Assembly (NCBI RefSeq): GCF_003991975.1
Contig: NZ_CP029822.1
Coordinates: forward strand, 1,302,001-1,366,000
From: Entomomonas moraniae
Lineage (GTDB): Bacteria; Pseudomonadota; Gammaproteobacteria; Pseudomonadales; Pseudomonadaceae
Direction of reading: 5' to 3'
Length of the DNA: 64,000 bases
The translations under genes were made by a program, and so were the position numbers. Positions 23,134 to 31,528 of the stretch are shown piece by piece. Numbering within the stretch: position 1 is the stretch's first letter; the number at the start of each line of letters is the position of its first letter. The notes below the pieces were generated by a model. It made no database searches and was not told where the DNA came from. It was given only the letters and a program-made list of their open reading frames with translations.

Positions 23134-23337
23134 CTAGTAGACAGAGAAAAGATGTAACTCATTGAATATGAAGTGATAGAGAAATAGTAATAGAACAAAT
23201 AAAACCAATATATTTATAAATGCTACTTGCGAGTCTTTTTTTAATATAGCTTTCACAGCCATACGAGAGAATAAGGAAATCACCCAAAAATATATAACAG
23301 AAATAGCGACGGCTAAAAATACAACAATACTTTCCAT
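23134..23337 (-). CDS. small two-helix membrane protein (moron)
   Basis: 67 residues with helices at about 2-24 and 38-58 joined by a basic loop (RMAVKAILKKD). Points against the PL operon and has its own promoter at 23364-23391. Not recognised. Comparable tiny prophage membrane proteins block superinfection, but there is no specific evidence here. Confidence 0.6.
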   Translation of the reverse strand: MESIVVFLAVAISVIYFWVISLFSRMAVKAILKKDSQVAFINILVLFVLLLFLYHFIFNELHLFSVY

Positions 23338-23363
23338 GATGGCTACTAAGTGTGTTTTAACCG

Positions 23364-23391
23364 ATTTTACCTATTCAAAACAACTTTGCAA
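23364..23391 (-). promoter_or_regulatory. promoter of the small membrane gene, copy of 22970-22997
   Basis: Minus-strand TTGCAA, 16 bases, TAAAAT, within the second copy of the 37-bp repeat. Same spacing and flanking GTTAATT on the upstream side. Confidence 0.55.
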
Positions 23392-23470
23392 GTTAATTAA
23401 CAAAACAATCCTATACAGGGTGGTTTTATTAGTTAATTGAGTGAGGCAATCTATATGACAAAGACCGCAA

Positions 23471-23674
23471 CTAAAGAGCCATAGAAAAAAGCCCACGTAA
23501 AAGGATAAATACTAGCCTGATAATAAAGCTATCTGCAAAGACAACATTACATATAACAAATAGTATTAGAAATATTATGCCATTTGCTTGTTTATTTTTA
23601 AAAAAACAAACTATGGATATGATCAATAAAACTAAACTAATTACACAAAAAATAGCAATAATCACAAAAAACAT
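23471..23674 (-). CDS. small membrane protein (moron)
   Basis: 67 residues, almost wholly hydrophobic: helices at about 2-25, 30-50 and a shorter one at 52-64. Opposite to the PL operon. Its upstream side lies in one arm of a 21-bp inverted repeat (23703-23775). No family recognised. Confidence 0.55.
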   Translation of the reverse strand: MFFVIIAIFCVISLVLLIISIVCFFKNKQANGIIFLILFVICNVVFADSFIIRLVFILLRGLFSMAL

Positions 23675-23702
23675 CCATTTTAACTTTCAACCAATTCTAC
23701 CT

Positions 23703-23775
23703 ATAAGAAAGCAATTTAGCCAGATCAACCTGTATCTTCTGACTTAAGCATACGCTGGTTAGATTGCTTTCTTAT
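23703..23775. repeat. 21-bp inverted repeat between divergent genes
   Basis: Arms 23703-23723 and 23755-23775 (ATAAGAAAGCAATTTAGCCA.. against its complement) differ at two positions that still pair as G-U in RNA. Each arm contains a promoter-like set pointing outward: minus TGGCTA-N17-TAGAAT and plus TGGTTA-N17-GTAATT. It may be a mirrored divergent promoter or an operator. Confidence 0.55.
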
Positions 23776-23802
23776 GGGGTAATTAAAAGAGAGAGGTAAA
23801 GA

Positions 23803-24003
23803 ATGTCTGAACCAATAGTAAGGACAATAGTAATTGAAGAAAAGAAAGGTAGTTTATCTGTTAGATTTACACCAAATCCTAGAGAGTTCCCAATAAAAAC
23901 AAGAGCAGATGCTATTCACTCAGCAGTTTATGACATGCTTTTAAATGACTTAAAAGAATATTCAGATAGCGAAAATATAGAGCTTACTCTTGAAACAGAT
24001 TAG
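23803..24003 (+). CDS. small early phage protein, unknown
   Basis: 66 residues, soluble; a beta-rich first half (TIVIEEKKGSLSVRF) and an acidic helical end. AGAGAGG ribosome site. It heads the recombination sub-cluster, 11 bases before the next gene. Not recognised. Confidence 0.55.
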   Translation: MSEPIVRTIVIEEKKGSLSVRFTPNPREFPIKTRADAIHSAVYDMLLNDLKEYSDSENIELTLETD

Positions 24004-24014
24004 AGGTAAAAAGA

Positions 24015-24554
24015 ATGTCACAGAACAACCAAGCAAAAATACATTTTAAGAAAGCTTTTAATTCGCCTTACTTGAGCAGCGCTGATATTGAAGAGCCTAT
24101 TGAGGTAACTGTATCACAAGCAGTAATAGAGGGCGATAAAACAAAACGAAGTAAAGATTTGTTCAATACAATTTATTTTGTTGAAAAAGAGATCAGACAA
24201 GGTGAGGCATTAAAACCTATGATCTTAAACGTCACTAACTGCAAAACGATGAAGAAGATCACTGGATCTGGTTATATTAATGACTGGGAAGGCGCAAGAA
24301 TAAGAATATATGTTGATCCTAATGTGCGTAATCGTGGTGAGATGGTCGAAGGACTAAGGATTATGAAGCCGTTTGCATCTAATAAGCCTGCTATTACTCC
24401 TCAAAATGAAAAGATGTGGACAAGAGCGAAAGAGGCTTATGTGCGGGATGGTAATTTAGATAAGGTTTTAGAAAGAGCTACCCTATCACAAGAGCATATC
24501 AACCAGCTAATAAATGAGTGCAATAATGATATGGCACAACATCCAACAGAATAG
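24015..24554 (+). CDS. phage protein before the YqaJ exonuclease, possible ssDNA partner
   Basis: 179 residues, soluble. TGSGYINDWEGARIRIYV (~88-105) occurs in phage proteins that precede YqaJ-type exonucleases in Pseudomonas prophages. The gene occupies the place of a single-strand annealing protein (bet/recT) but I do not see RecT or Erf motifs. It overlaps the exonuclease gene by 41 bases. Confidence 0.55.
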   Translation: MSQNNQAKIHFKKAFNSPYLSSADIEEPIEVTVSQAVIEGDKTKRSKDLFNTIYFVEKEIRQGEALKPMILNVTNCKTMKKITGSGYINDWEGARIRIYVDPNVRNRGEMVEGLRIMKPFASNKPAITPQNEKMWTRAKEAYVRDGNLDKVLERATLSQEHINQLINECNNDMAQHPTE

Positions 24555-25146
24555 CGAAGAAAGGGAGCAGTTAAGGCTTGGCAAGGTCACTGCTTCTAAC
24601 TTTGGAACAATCATGGCTAATGACAGCGGCGCGTTTGGTGAGACGGCTAAACGTTACGCTTTACAGTTGGCCCTGGAGATTATCAACAATCAAAAGGCAG
24701 AGTATAGCTTCACTAATCAACACATGGAGCGAGGTCACGAACAAGAGCCAATCGCCAGGATGTTATACGAGAATGAGTATTTTATTGATGTGACTAACGG
24801 CGGTTTTTTCGATTGCGGTGATTATGGCGATTCACCAGATGGACTAGTTAATGATGACGGGGTTATCGAGATTAAGTCAGTTATCGCTTCCACCCATTAC
24901 GCGACCTTAAAGCGTAAATCATTCGATCCTAGTTATAGATGGCAGCTAATAGGTCATTTAGATTGCACAGGACGCGACTGGGTAGACTTTATAAGTTACT
25001 GCTCAGACTTTCCAGAGCATAAGCAATTAATCGTTTACAGGCTGAATAGATCAGAATGCGAACAAGATATAGAAAGATTAGTCAATAGGCGCAAGATGTT
25101 TATTGAGTTGGTTAAAAATACAGTTAAAGAGGTTAAACATGGCTGA
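24514..25146 (+). CDS. YqaJ-family phage exonuclease (lambda Exo-like)
   Basis: 210 residues (or 206 from ATG 24526). [14 protein letters not shown] (~24-37), then [33 protein letters not shown] and [16 protein letters not shown] are the conserved blocks of the lambda Exo/YqaJ fold; the catalytic residues are E in GHEQE, D in DSPDG and E-x-K in EIK. It degrades 5' strands of double-stranded ends to feed recombination. SSB follows with an 8-base overlap. Confidence 0.9.
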   Translation: MSAIMIWHNIQQNSEEREQLRLGKVTASNFGTIMANDSGAFGETAKRYALQLALEIINNQKAEYSFTNQHMERGHEQEPIARMLYENEYFIDVTNGGFFDCGDYGDSPDGLVNDDGVIEIKSVIASTHYATLKRKSFDPSYRWQLIGHLDCTGRDWVDFISYCSDFPEHKQLIVYRLNRSECEQDIERLVNRRKMFIELVKNTVKEVKHG

Positions 25147-25543
25147 GAAAGGTGTTAATAAAGTTATTCTAATAGGAAATTGTGGAGACGAACCATCTAT
25201 TAGATACATGCCTGACGGAACGGCAGTGGCTACTGTTTCACTAGCCACATCGGAAACTTGGAAAGATAAGAACACAGGACAACCACAAGAGCGTACAGAG
25301 TGGCATCGTTGTACATGTTTTGGAAAATTAGCAGAAATCATAGGGCAATATGTTCATAAAGGCTCAAAACTTTATATTGAAGGTAAGCTTAGAACTAGAA
25401 AATGGACAGACCAACAAGGCGTTGATCGTTATACAACAGAGGTTGCTATAGAGAAAATGCAGATGTTAGACAGCCGTCAAGATCAACCTCAACAGAATCA
25501 ACAAGTGCCAAGCTTTGATGACTTTGATGATCCTCATTTTTAG
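25139..25543 (+). CDS. ssb: phage single-stranded DNA-binding protein
   Basis: 134 residues from ATG 25139 (AAAGAGG site). [20 protein letters not shown] and [20 protein letters not shown] are OB-fold SSB signatures; the tail DDFDDPHF is the acidic tip that recruits partners (canonical DDDIPF-like). Shorter than chromosomal SSB (~165-178) through a reduced linker. Works with the exonuclease in recombination and replication. Confidence 0.92.
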   Translation: MAEKGVNKVILIGNCGDEPSIRYMPDGTAVATVSLATSETWKDKNTGQPQERTEWHRCTCFGKLAEIIGQYVHKGSKLYIEGKLRTRKWTDQQGVDRYTTEVAIEKMQMLDSRQDQPQQNQQVPSFDDFDDPHF

Positions 25544-25653
25544 TAAACATCACTCAATCAATGGAGTTTAAACTACTTCAGTATTAGAATATCGTACATC
25601 TAATATGGAGTGATGAAAATATAAAAGCTTTGTGTATGTCTATAAGGAGCAAA

Positions 25654-26136
25654 ATGAAAAAGCGTTCATTAATTACAACCTGTTTACTCTTGTTAAATAT
25701 ACTCCTTTCATTTACAAGTATTGTTAATGCAGAACAAACGACAACTAAAAAAACGCCTGTTAAACAAGAAAGAAGAACTTTTTCTTCCCCGATACTACAA
25801 GATGTCTATGATCATGGCTATCCTGGGGAAAGGGGTTATGGGGATAGCATTAATGTCACAGAGATCGTTGAAAAATATATTCCGATAGGAACAAGTTTTG
25901 ATGACACGAAGTCTATTTTAGATAAAAATGGACTATCTATGCTGAAAACGCTGGATGTTGTTCCGGCCGGTGTTGAAGGTTTAACTGACAGAGATTATCG
26001 TGTGAAATATCTTTTTGAAGGAGCTAATTTGTTTTCAGGTAAGTGGTCTACAATATATATGATTATAGGATTACATTTTTCAGATCAAAATAAATTAATA
26101 AGAATGCGCGCAACTACTTTCTATGATGGTATGTAA
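25654..26136 (+). CDS. secreted prophage protein, unknown
   Basis: 160 residues from ATG 25654, which has AAGGAG 7 bases upstream. Signal peptide MKKRSLITTCLLLLNILLSF..NAEQ, then a basic linker and an alpha/beta domain with DVYDHGYPGERGYGDSINVT and VEKYIPIGTSFDDTKSILDK. The latter resembles the two-helix start of SmpA/OmlA-like periplasmic domains, but weakly. Probably a moron. A terminator follows at 26201-26225. Confidence 0.55.
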   Translation: MKKRSLITTCLLLLNILLSFTSIVNAEQTTTKKTPVKQERRTFSSPILQDVYDHGYPGERGYGDSINVTEIVEKYIPIGTSFDDTKSILDKNGLSMLKTLDVVPAGVEGLTDRDYRVKYLFEGANLFSGKWSTIYMIIGLHFSDQNKLIRMRATTFYDGM

Positions 26137-26200
26137 TTTAAATTTATTAATAAAAATTGGCTAGTATAAATAGAATAAACGCCAAATCAATAATCTAAGC

Positions 26201-26225
26201 AAGCCCTACCAGTTAGGGCTTTTTA
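26201..26225 (+). terminator. intrinsic terminator
   Basis: AAGCCCTACC AGTT AGGGCTTTTT: stem AGCCCTA..TAGGGCT with a T tract on the plus strand, ending the secreted-protein unit. It overlaps the 3' end of the opposite membrane gene. Confidence 0.75.
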
Positions 26226-26535
26226 ATGAGCTGAATATTTTAGTAAATATAAAAAAAATACTAGAGGTAATAGCACCAATGAGAGGAGAAGATGCAAATA
26301 AAATCACATAAAATTTTACTTGTTCAAAGCCATGAATAGAGCTACCAGGGCTATCAATATTTGATATAGAGTAAAATGATATTGCACCAATCATAATTAT
26401 TGCCCCTAATATAAACAGAACAACTTTTATAGGACCAGGTTTTATTACTTTACCTACTATTATAATCAGTATTACGGCTATAACTGATGAAACAATGAGG
26501 GCTATAAAAAATATCGCAAGCAAAATTAATCCCAT
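26206..26535 (-). CDS. membrane protein, three or four helices (moron)
   Basis: 109 residues; hydrophobic helices at about 2-27, 36-54 and 72-96. IVGKVIKPGPIKVVLFILGA links the first two. Opposite to xis/int and the secreted gene, so a separate unit. No family recognised. Confidence 0.55.
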   Translation of the reverse strand: MGLILLAIFFIALIVSSVIAVILIIIVGKVIKPGPIKVVLFILGAIIMIGAISFYSISNIDSPGSSIHGFEQVKFYVILFASSPLIGAITSSIFFIFTKIFSSLKSPNW

Positions 26536-26704
26536 AATAAATCCTTATAAAGAGCACATTACAAATTACTGAGAACATTCTAATGTAATGTCAGCTTATT
26601 AACCAATCTCACAACTAGCTAGCCTTATCAAAGCCTAGCCTAATTTAACCATAAACTACTAACAGACTTATCTACAGTTATTGTGGATAAAGTGAGGTGT
26701 TGTC

Positions 26705-26782
26705 ATGCCTATTAAATCAATTTCATTTAATGAAGAAATGCTTAAGCTGCTTAACGAGGATTTGAAAAGAGGTGATGTATGA
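26705..26782 (+). CDS. 25-residue protein coupled to excisionase
   Basis: MPIKSISFNEEMLKLLNEDL KRGDV: a short charged helical peptide. Its stop overlaps the xis start (ATGA), a coupling that suggests real translation. No clear strong ribosome site before it, so moderate support only. Confidence 0.4.
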   Translation: MPIKSISFNEEMLKLLNEDLKRGDV

Positions 26783-27021
26783 GGGTAACTCTCAAAGAAT
26801 GGAATAAAAAATATTTTGCGAGGCCAAGATCGACTCGGCAGTTATCGCGTTATATCCAAGACGGTAAAATATACCCTGCTCCCGTAAAAATCGGACGAGA
26901 GTACGAAGTAGATAGTGAAGCAATTCTATTAAATAAAGAAGCTATAAATAACCCTAACACATTAATGAGGCGGATAAATGAGCAGAAAGAGAGGAGCAAA
27001 AACAAAAGATTTACCGCCTAA
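26779..27021 (+). CDS. xis: excisionase (lambda Xis-like)
   Basis: 80 residues. VTLKEWNKKYFARPRSTRQL with YIQDGKIYPAPVKIGREYEV is the winged-helix of the lambda Xis family (PF07825), which bends att DNA and steers integrase to excision. It overlaps the integrase gene by 44 bases in another frame, as in lambda. Confidence 0.88.
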   Translation: MRVTLKEWNKKYFARPRSTRQLSRYIQDGKIYPAPVKIGREYEVDSEAILLNKEAINNPNTLMRRINEQKERSKNKRFTA

Positions 27022-27973
27022 TTTATACCTAAGAAAAGGGATTTACTACTACAGAGATATAAGAGATAAAAAAGAATATTCGTTAGGCAAGAATAAATCT
27101 TTAGCAGTGACCGAAGCAATACAAGCCAATCTAGCTATATTAAAACCCACCATTTCTTTATTAGACCGTATTAACAATATCCAAGTTGTTACTCTTCATG
27201 AGTGGCTAGACAGGTATCATGAAATAGTTAATAAGCGAGGCTTAAGAAAAAATAGTTTGAGAGATTATAAAACTAAAATCTCAATCCTTAAAGCTAATCT
27301 AGCTGATAGCAATATCAATGAGCTGACAGCAAAGGAAATAGCAAGCTTTATAAATAACTATCGTAGTCCATCAATGGCTAAATTGCTTCGCACTACTCTA
27401 TCAGATGCCTTTAATGAGGCAATCGCCGCTGGATTAGCAAACAATAATCCTGTCACAATAACAAAACCACCAAAAACAAAAGTAATGCGCTCAAGACTAG
27501 AGTTAGATCAATTTAAAACCGCCCTTGAAAATGCTCCAAAAAAATATGGTTATATGTTCATGCTATCCCTTTTAACTGGACAAAGAATAGGAGATATAAC
27601 ACTCCTTAAATGGGAGGATATAAAAGAGGATAGGCTTTATATAGAACAATCTAAAACAGGGGCAAGAATAGCCATACCTCTATCATTAAGACTAGAAGCT
27701 ATCAATATTGATCTTAGAAGTATTTTAGAATTACTTAAAAATGATTCTGAGTTAATTTGTAATACATCTCAAGCTACCTTGAGAAGAATATTTGATAAAT
27801 CGTTACCAGTAATAGAAAACAAACCAACTTACCATGAAATAAGAAGTTTATCAGCAAGGCTATACGAAAGTGAGAAAGGGGCAGAATTTGCTAAAAAACT
27901 ACTAGGACATAAATCTATGCTGATGACTGATAAGTACCTGGATAATCGCAATAATTCTTTTGTGCAGTTATGA
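26978..27973 (+). CDS. int: phage tyrosine integrase
   Basis: 331 residues. An arm-type DNA-binding N-terminus (PNLYLRKGIYYYRDIRDKKE), a core-binding domain (HEWLDRYHEIVNKRGLRKNS) and a catalytic domain with LTGQRIGDITLLKW (Arg), HEIRSLSARLY (His-x-x-Arg) and LLGHKSMLMTDKYLD (His and nucleophile Tyr). It is the last prophage gene; the right attachment site should lie shortly after 27973, but the other end is outside the window so the core cannot be read. Confidence 0.93.
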   Translation: MSRKRGAKTKDLPPNLYLRKGIYYYRDIRDKKEYSLGKNKSLAVTEAIQANLAILKPTISLLDRINNIQVVTLHEWLDRYHEIVNKRGLRKNSLRDYKTKISILKANLADSNINELTAKEIASFINNYRSPSMAKLLRTTLSDAFNEAIAAGLANNNPVTITKPPKTKVMRSRLELDQFKTALENAPKKYGYMFMLSLLTGQRIGDITLLKWEDIKEDRLYIEQSKTGARIAIPLSLRLEAINIDLRSILELLKNDSELICNTSQATLRRIFDKSLPVIENKPTYHEIRSLSARLYESEKGAEFAKKLLGHKSMLMTDKYLDNRNNSFVQL

Positions 27974-28120
27974 GCTTATAATGAGTTATTATGAACTTCA
28001 ATACATAACCTATTGATTTTAAGAAGCTTATTAGCCAAGGTATATTTCTAACCAAAATATCCATAAAGCGATTAGAAATATAAGTAGATTTTTATCTGTA
28101 TAATGAAATGTTAAAAGCTA

Positions 28121-28645
28121 TTAACTCACTGACACATACATGGGGTAAAGTACTCTTTCCTCGCATTTAATGCGTCTCACTAATACATCACAAACATCAT
28201 TAAACTCTGAGGGAAATTCTTCTTGTAAATTGGCCTCTTTCTCTAACGTTTTATACTTTGATAAAAAGTTAACAACTGCCGTGCTGATACCACTCATTTC
28301 TTTTTGAAGCTCACGCATCATCTTCAAATTTACTGGGTCATCTGCTAATGATCGTTGTAAATAGATATAGAGATCTATATTCTCTATCAGTAGGTGAGCA
28401 TATATTTTTTCACGAAAAATTTGTAGCTCTTTTGTAACAGTGCTCCAATTTTTATTATCTACGGCCTTTTGGATTCGGCTGACAATATTAAAAAGAATTT
28501 GATGGTCATCTTTCAAAGTAGCAACTAGCTCTGGTTTGTAGCTTCCAGCACCACCAACTTGTTTATTAGGCGTAGGAGAATTGGTTGGAGTTGGGTTCTC
28601 TTGAGTGTTACGTTTAAGTAGTGAGAAAAATCGTTGTAAAATCAT
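28121..28645 (-). CDS. hemerythrin-like domain protein
   Basis: About 174 residues from ATG 28645 (a TTG at 28663 is possible). After a low-complexity Pro/Thr/Asn linker (~15-40), the domain shows DDHQILF (~47), REKIYAHLLIENIDLY (~79-94) and RRIKCEERVLYPMY (~155-168), the His/Glu iron-ligand helices of hemerythrin HHE. Several canonical His are replaced (only HLL and DDH are evident), so oxygen or metal binding is uncertain. First chromosomal gene right of the prophage. Confidence 0.65.
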   Translation of the reverse strand: MILQRFFSLLKRNTQENPTPTNSPTPNKQVGGAGSYKPELVATLKDDHQILFNIVSRIQKAVDNKNWSTVTKELQIFREKIYAHLLIENIDLYIYLQRSLADDPVNLKMMRELQKEMSGISTAVVNFLSKYKTLEKEANLQEEFPSEFNDVCDVLVRRIKCEERVLYPMYVSVS

Positions 28646-28770
28646 TGTATCTTCGTATTGCAAATAAATTATCTATAGTGATTAATATTAAATACTAATC
28701 ATCTGGGTTTCATCTTGTATGTCAGTTACGTATAACGACTAATTACAAGTAACTAATCGTTATTCTGTGC

Positions 28771-29388
28771 TTATAAGACAAGTTTACGGTTTGAAGCTTT
28801 AATAAACTCTTTCTTTAAATCTTCATAGGTATGTACGGCAGGATATTGAGGAAACTCTTTTATTACATGCGCAGGTGCATGAAAGAGTATACCTGCATGA
28901 GCTTCTTCAAGCATTGCGGTATCATTATAGGAGTCACCCGTTGCAATACAGCGATAATAGAGACTTTTAAACGCAATGATTGATTGACGTTTAGGATCTT
29001 TTTGTCGAATTTGGTAATCCACTACGCAATCTTGATCATCGATCACTAAATTATGGCACAATAATGTAGGAGAACCCAACTGGCGCACTAAAGGACGAGC
29101 AAATTGATAAAACGTATCGGAAAGAATAACCACTTGGAAACGCTCACGCAACCAATCAACAAACTCAATAGCACCATCTAAAGGTTTTAAGGTTGCAATA
29201 ACTTCCTGAATATCTTTAAGCTTTAAGCCATGTTCATCTAAAATACGTAAACGCTGTTTCATTAAAACATCATAATCTGGAATATCTCGAGTTGTAGCTT
29301 TTAACTCCTTAATCCCCGTTTTCTCTGCAAAGGCAACCCAAATTTCAGGGATTAATACACCCTCAAGATCTAAGCAAGCAATTTCCAC
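28771..29388 (-). CDS. thrH: ThrH phosphoserine phosphatase/homoserine phosphotransferase
   Basis: 205 residues, the normal length. HAD motifs: I, CLDLEGVLIPEIWVAF (nucleophile D); II, VILSDTFYQF (Ser); III/IV, RQKDPKRQSI (Lys) and ATGDSYNDTAML. The DLEGVL motif and QFARPLVRQLGSPTL segment distinguish ThrH from SerB. In Pseudomonas it hydrolyses phosphoserine and can pass the phosphate to homoserine. Largely a Pseudomonadales gene, useful for placing the organism. Confidence 0.92.
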   Translation of the reverse strand: MEIACLDLEGVLIPEIWVAFAEKTGIKELKATTRDIPDYDVLMKQRLRILDEHGLKLKDIQEVIATLKPLDGAIEFVDWLRERFQVVILSDTFYQFARPLVRQLGSPTLLCHNLVIDDQDCVVDYQIRQKDPKRQSIIAFKSLYYRCIATGDSYNDTAMLEEAHAGILFHAPAHVIKEFPQYPAVHTYEDLKKEFIKASNRKLVL

Positions 29389-29418
29389 TGTTATTTCCTC
29401 AATAAAAATTAATAATAT

Positions 29419-29958
29419 TTACCACATCAAATCGTCTGGAACAGCATAATCCTTATAAGGATCATCTTCATCCGCTTCTTTTTTCTGTTCGTTTAATACA
29501 ACAATGCGCTGTTCGTTGCGTTCTTTTATTTTCAGCGCCACATCACGGGGAACAACTTCATAATACCCTTCAAAACTGACAATCGCTAAACTGCCCTTTA
29601 CTAATTTATCACGAATCACTTCATTAACAGCGATTCGTTTTACTTTTTTATGGTCAACAAAATTATAATAATCTTCTGTATCAAGACGAGGTAACCGCGC
29701 ATTAACAATAAGCTGCTTTATTTCTGCTGCAATTGCTTTACGACGTTTCTTTTCTTCTTGCTGCTGGTTTAGTTCTTGATCTTTTACTTGCTTTTGAAGA
29801 AGGGTCTCTTTAATCGCTTGTTGCTGTGAAGTATCTTTATCCAGCAAGCCTTTATTCTGCAATTTTGTTTCTTTTTGCTTTTGCTTTGCAGCCTGTTTGA
29901 CTTGCTTTTCATTGACCAAACCAGCTTTCAGTAACTGATCGCGCAGTGACATACTCAT
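29419..29958 (-). CDS. DUF2058 (YaiL-type) protein
   Basis: 179 residues. MSMSLRDQLLKAGLVNEKQV followed by a long K/Q/E-rich coiled coil (~25-85), then EIKQLIVNARLPRLDTEDYY and YNFVDHKKVKRIAVNE are the conserved blocks of DUF2058. A nucleoprotein/ribosome-associated role has been proposed for the family, not proven. It lies 30 bases upstream of thrH on the same strand, so the two may be co-transcribed. Confidence 0.85.
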   Translation of the reverse strand: MSMSLRDQLLKAGLVNEKQVKQAAKQKQKETKLQNKGLLDKDTSQQQAIKETLLQKQVKDQELNQQQEEKKRRKAIAAEIKQLIVNARLPRLDTEDYYNFVDHKKVKRIAVNEVIRDKLVKGSLAIVSFEGYYEVVPRDVALKIKERNEQRIVVLNEQKKEADEDDPYKDYAVPDDLMW

Positions 29959-30038
29959 AAAAACAAACTCTTTAGTGTAGGTTACGTTAAATAATAAAAG
30001 GCTACTATTCTACTGTAGCTTATTCAAAAACAAAATAT

Positions 30039-30812
30039 TTACTGTTCATCTCTTAAAAAAACGAGTTTTTGATCACTTGAATGCTTTTCTGAAAAATAAT
30101 ACCCTTCACAATCAAATGCTTTGACTTGATCTATCGTTTTTAATTGGTTTTTGATCACATAGCGCGCCATCATACCCCGCGCCTTTTTTGCATAAAAACT
30201 TATAATTTTATATTGTCCTGATTTAAAATCTTTAAAATCAACATCAATAATATCAGCGTCTAATAAATTAGGCTTAACTGATTTAAAATACTCATTAGAG
30301 GCTAAATTAAGTAATACCTTATCGCCCTGCTCGGCAATTGCCTTGTTGAGCCATTGCGTAATTTCATTCCCCCAAAACTCATAAAGATTCTTACCTTTAC
30401 TATTCGCGAACTTAGTGCCCATTTCTAATCGATAGGGTTGCATCAAATCTAATGGTCGTAATATGCCATAAAGCCCAGACAAAATACGTAAATGTTGTTG
30501 CGCAAAAGCAAAGTCTTTCTGTGTAAAATCCTCAACGGCTAACCCTGTATAAACATCACCTTTAAAAGCTAAAATGGCTTGTCGTGCATTATCTTGGTTA
30601 AAATTAGGTGTCCACTCAGCAAAACGAGCGACATTCAGCGCCGCTAACTTATCTGAAATGCTCATTAAGCTAGCCACTTCTTGTACAGAAAGTTTTTTAA
30701 GTTGCTTAATTAACTGTTCTGAATGCTTTGTATAAGCAGGTTCAGTATACTCTTTAACATCAACAACACTCGTATAGTCCAATGTTTTAGCTGGAGAAAT
30801 GACCATCAACAT
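30039..30812 (-). CDS. yaaA: YaaA (DUF328), peroxide-stress protein
   Basis: 257 residues from ATG 30812 ([13 protein letters not shown]); upstream residues to 30851 are not family-like. [26 protein letters not shown] (~104-130) and the C-terminal [12 protein letters not shown] and GYYFSE are the DUF328 signature. In E. coli YaaA limits free iron and oxidative DNA damage under peroxide stress and binds DNA. Single gene with its own promoter region. Confidence 0.92.
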   Translation of the reverse strand: MLMVISPAKTLDYTSVVDVKEYTEPAYTKHSEQLIKQLKKLSVQEVASLMSISDKLAALNVARFAEWTPNFNQDNARQAILAFKGDVYTGLAVEDFTQKDFAFAQQHLRILSGLYGILRPLDLMQPYRLEMGTKFANSKGKNLYEFWGNEITQWLNKAIAEQGDKVLLNLASNEYFKSVKPNLLDADIIDVDFKDFKSGQYKIISFYAKKARGMMARYVIKNQLKTIDQVKAFDCEGYYFSEKHSSDQKLVFLRDEQ

Positions 30813-30851
30813 AAATCTAAATACTCCCATGATTTTGGTATTTATAACCAA

Positions 30852-31201
30852 TCATAAATTAATACTGGTGCAACAATAAAATATTGTCAATGATTATGCA
30901 GTCCACAACAATCACAATCAACCGATTTCTCGTTAAAATATTGTCTTATTTTAATATTAAGTCATTAGCTAACAAACATAATTAAGTAATGTATCCAGCA
31001 TAAAATAATAGTATTTACTATACTAAAGCCAACCATAAAAATAGATATACTTATTTATAGACCTATAAAAATAAGGAAACACATATATTTTTTATAAAAC
31101 CAACTAAGGTCTTACTTTCATTCGTATAGATTGCCTATACAATAGCAGTCAGTCTTAAACAACTATTAAGGCTGTTTTTTAGTAATCAAGGAGATAAGGT
31201 A
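30852..31201. other. non-coding gap upstream of yaaA and the small secreted gene
   Basis: AT-rich, no reading frame. Near the right end a short hairpin CTTAA/TTAAG followed by six T (around 31155-31182) precedes the 31202 gene and could attenuate it; weak. Otherwise nothing recognised. Confidence 0.3.
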
Positions 31202-31453
31202 ATGAAAAAATTACTTTTAATTATGACTGTAGGACTATTGTCAACTCAAGTTTCAGCAAACAATGTAGATAATAATAGCAATGCAAGATATGGCTATAAT
31301 CCAATCAAAATTGTTTTAGTTGGTGAAGCAGAAACTGCCTATGGATTGAAGATCTGTACTTATCAAAAACTTAAATTCAATTATGTTTTAGCACAATTTA
31401 GCAAGGTTGTTCCTAAGAGAATTTCTTGCCCTGTGATTGGTCCTCAATACTAG
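31202..31453 (+). CDS. small secreted protein, unknown
   Basis: 83 residues with a Sec signal (MKKLLLIMTVGLLSTQVSA) and a mature domain of ~64 residues containing two Cys (KICTYQKL and RISCPVIGPQY), possibly a disulphide. Good AAGGAG site 8 bases before the ATG. Followed by a strong terminator. Not recognised. Confidence 0.7.
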   Translation: MKKLLLIMTVGLLSTQVSANNVDNNSNARYGYNPIKIVLVGEAETAYGLKICTYQKLKFNYVLAQFSKVVPKRISCPVIGPQY

Positions 31454-31463
31454 TGGTAATAGA

Positions 31464-31489
31464 AAGGCTGTATATATACAGCCTTTTTT
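31464..31489 (+). terminator. intrinsic terminator
   Basis: AAAGGCTGTA TATA TACAGCCTTTTTT: a 10-bp stem with T tract, 12 bases after the small secreted gene. Confidence 0.9.
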
Positions 31490-31528
31490 ATAACTCTCCT
31501 CTCTACAAGTATCTTTTTAACCTGATTT

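Noticed and set aside
23455-23800. Possible CRISPR or repeat array
   Set aside because: Only one inverted repeat and one duplicated promoter block; no regular direct repeats with spacers anywhere in the window.
27974-28120. Right prophage attachment site
   Set aside because: It must lie near here, but the left end is outside the window, so no core can be shown; no tRNA gene is present at this edge.
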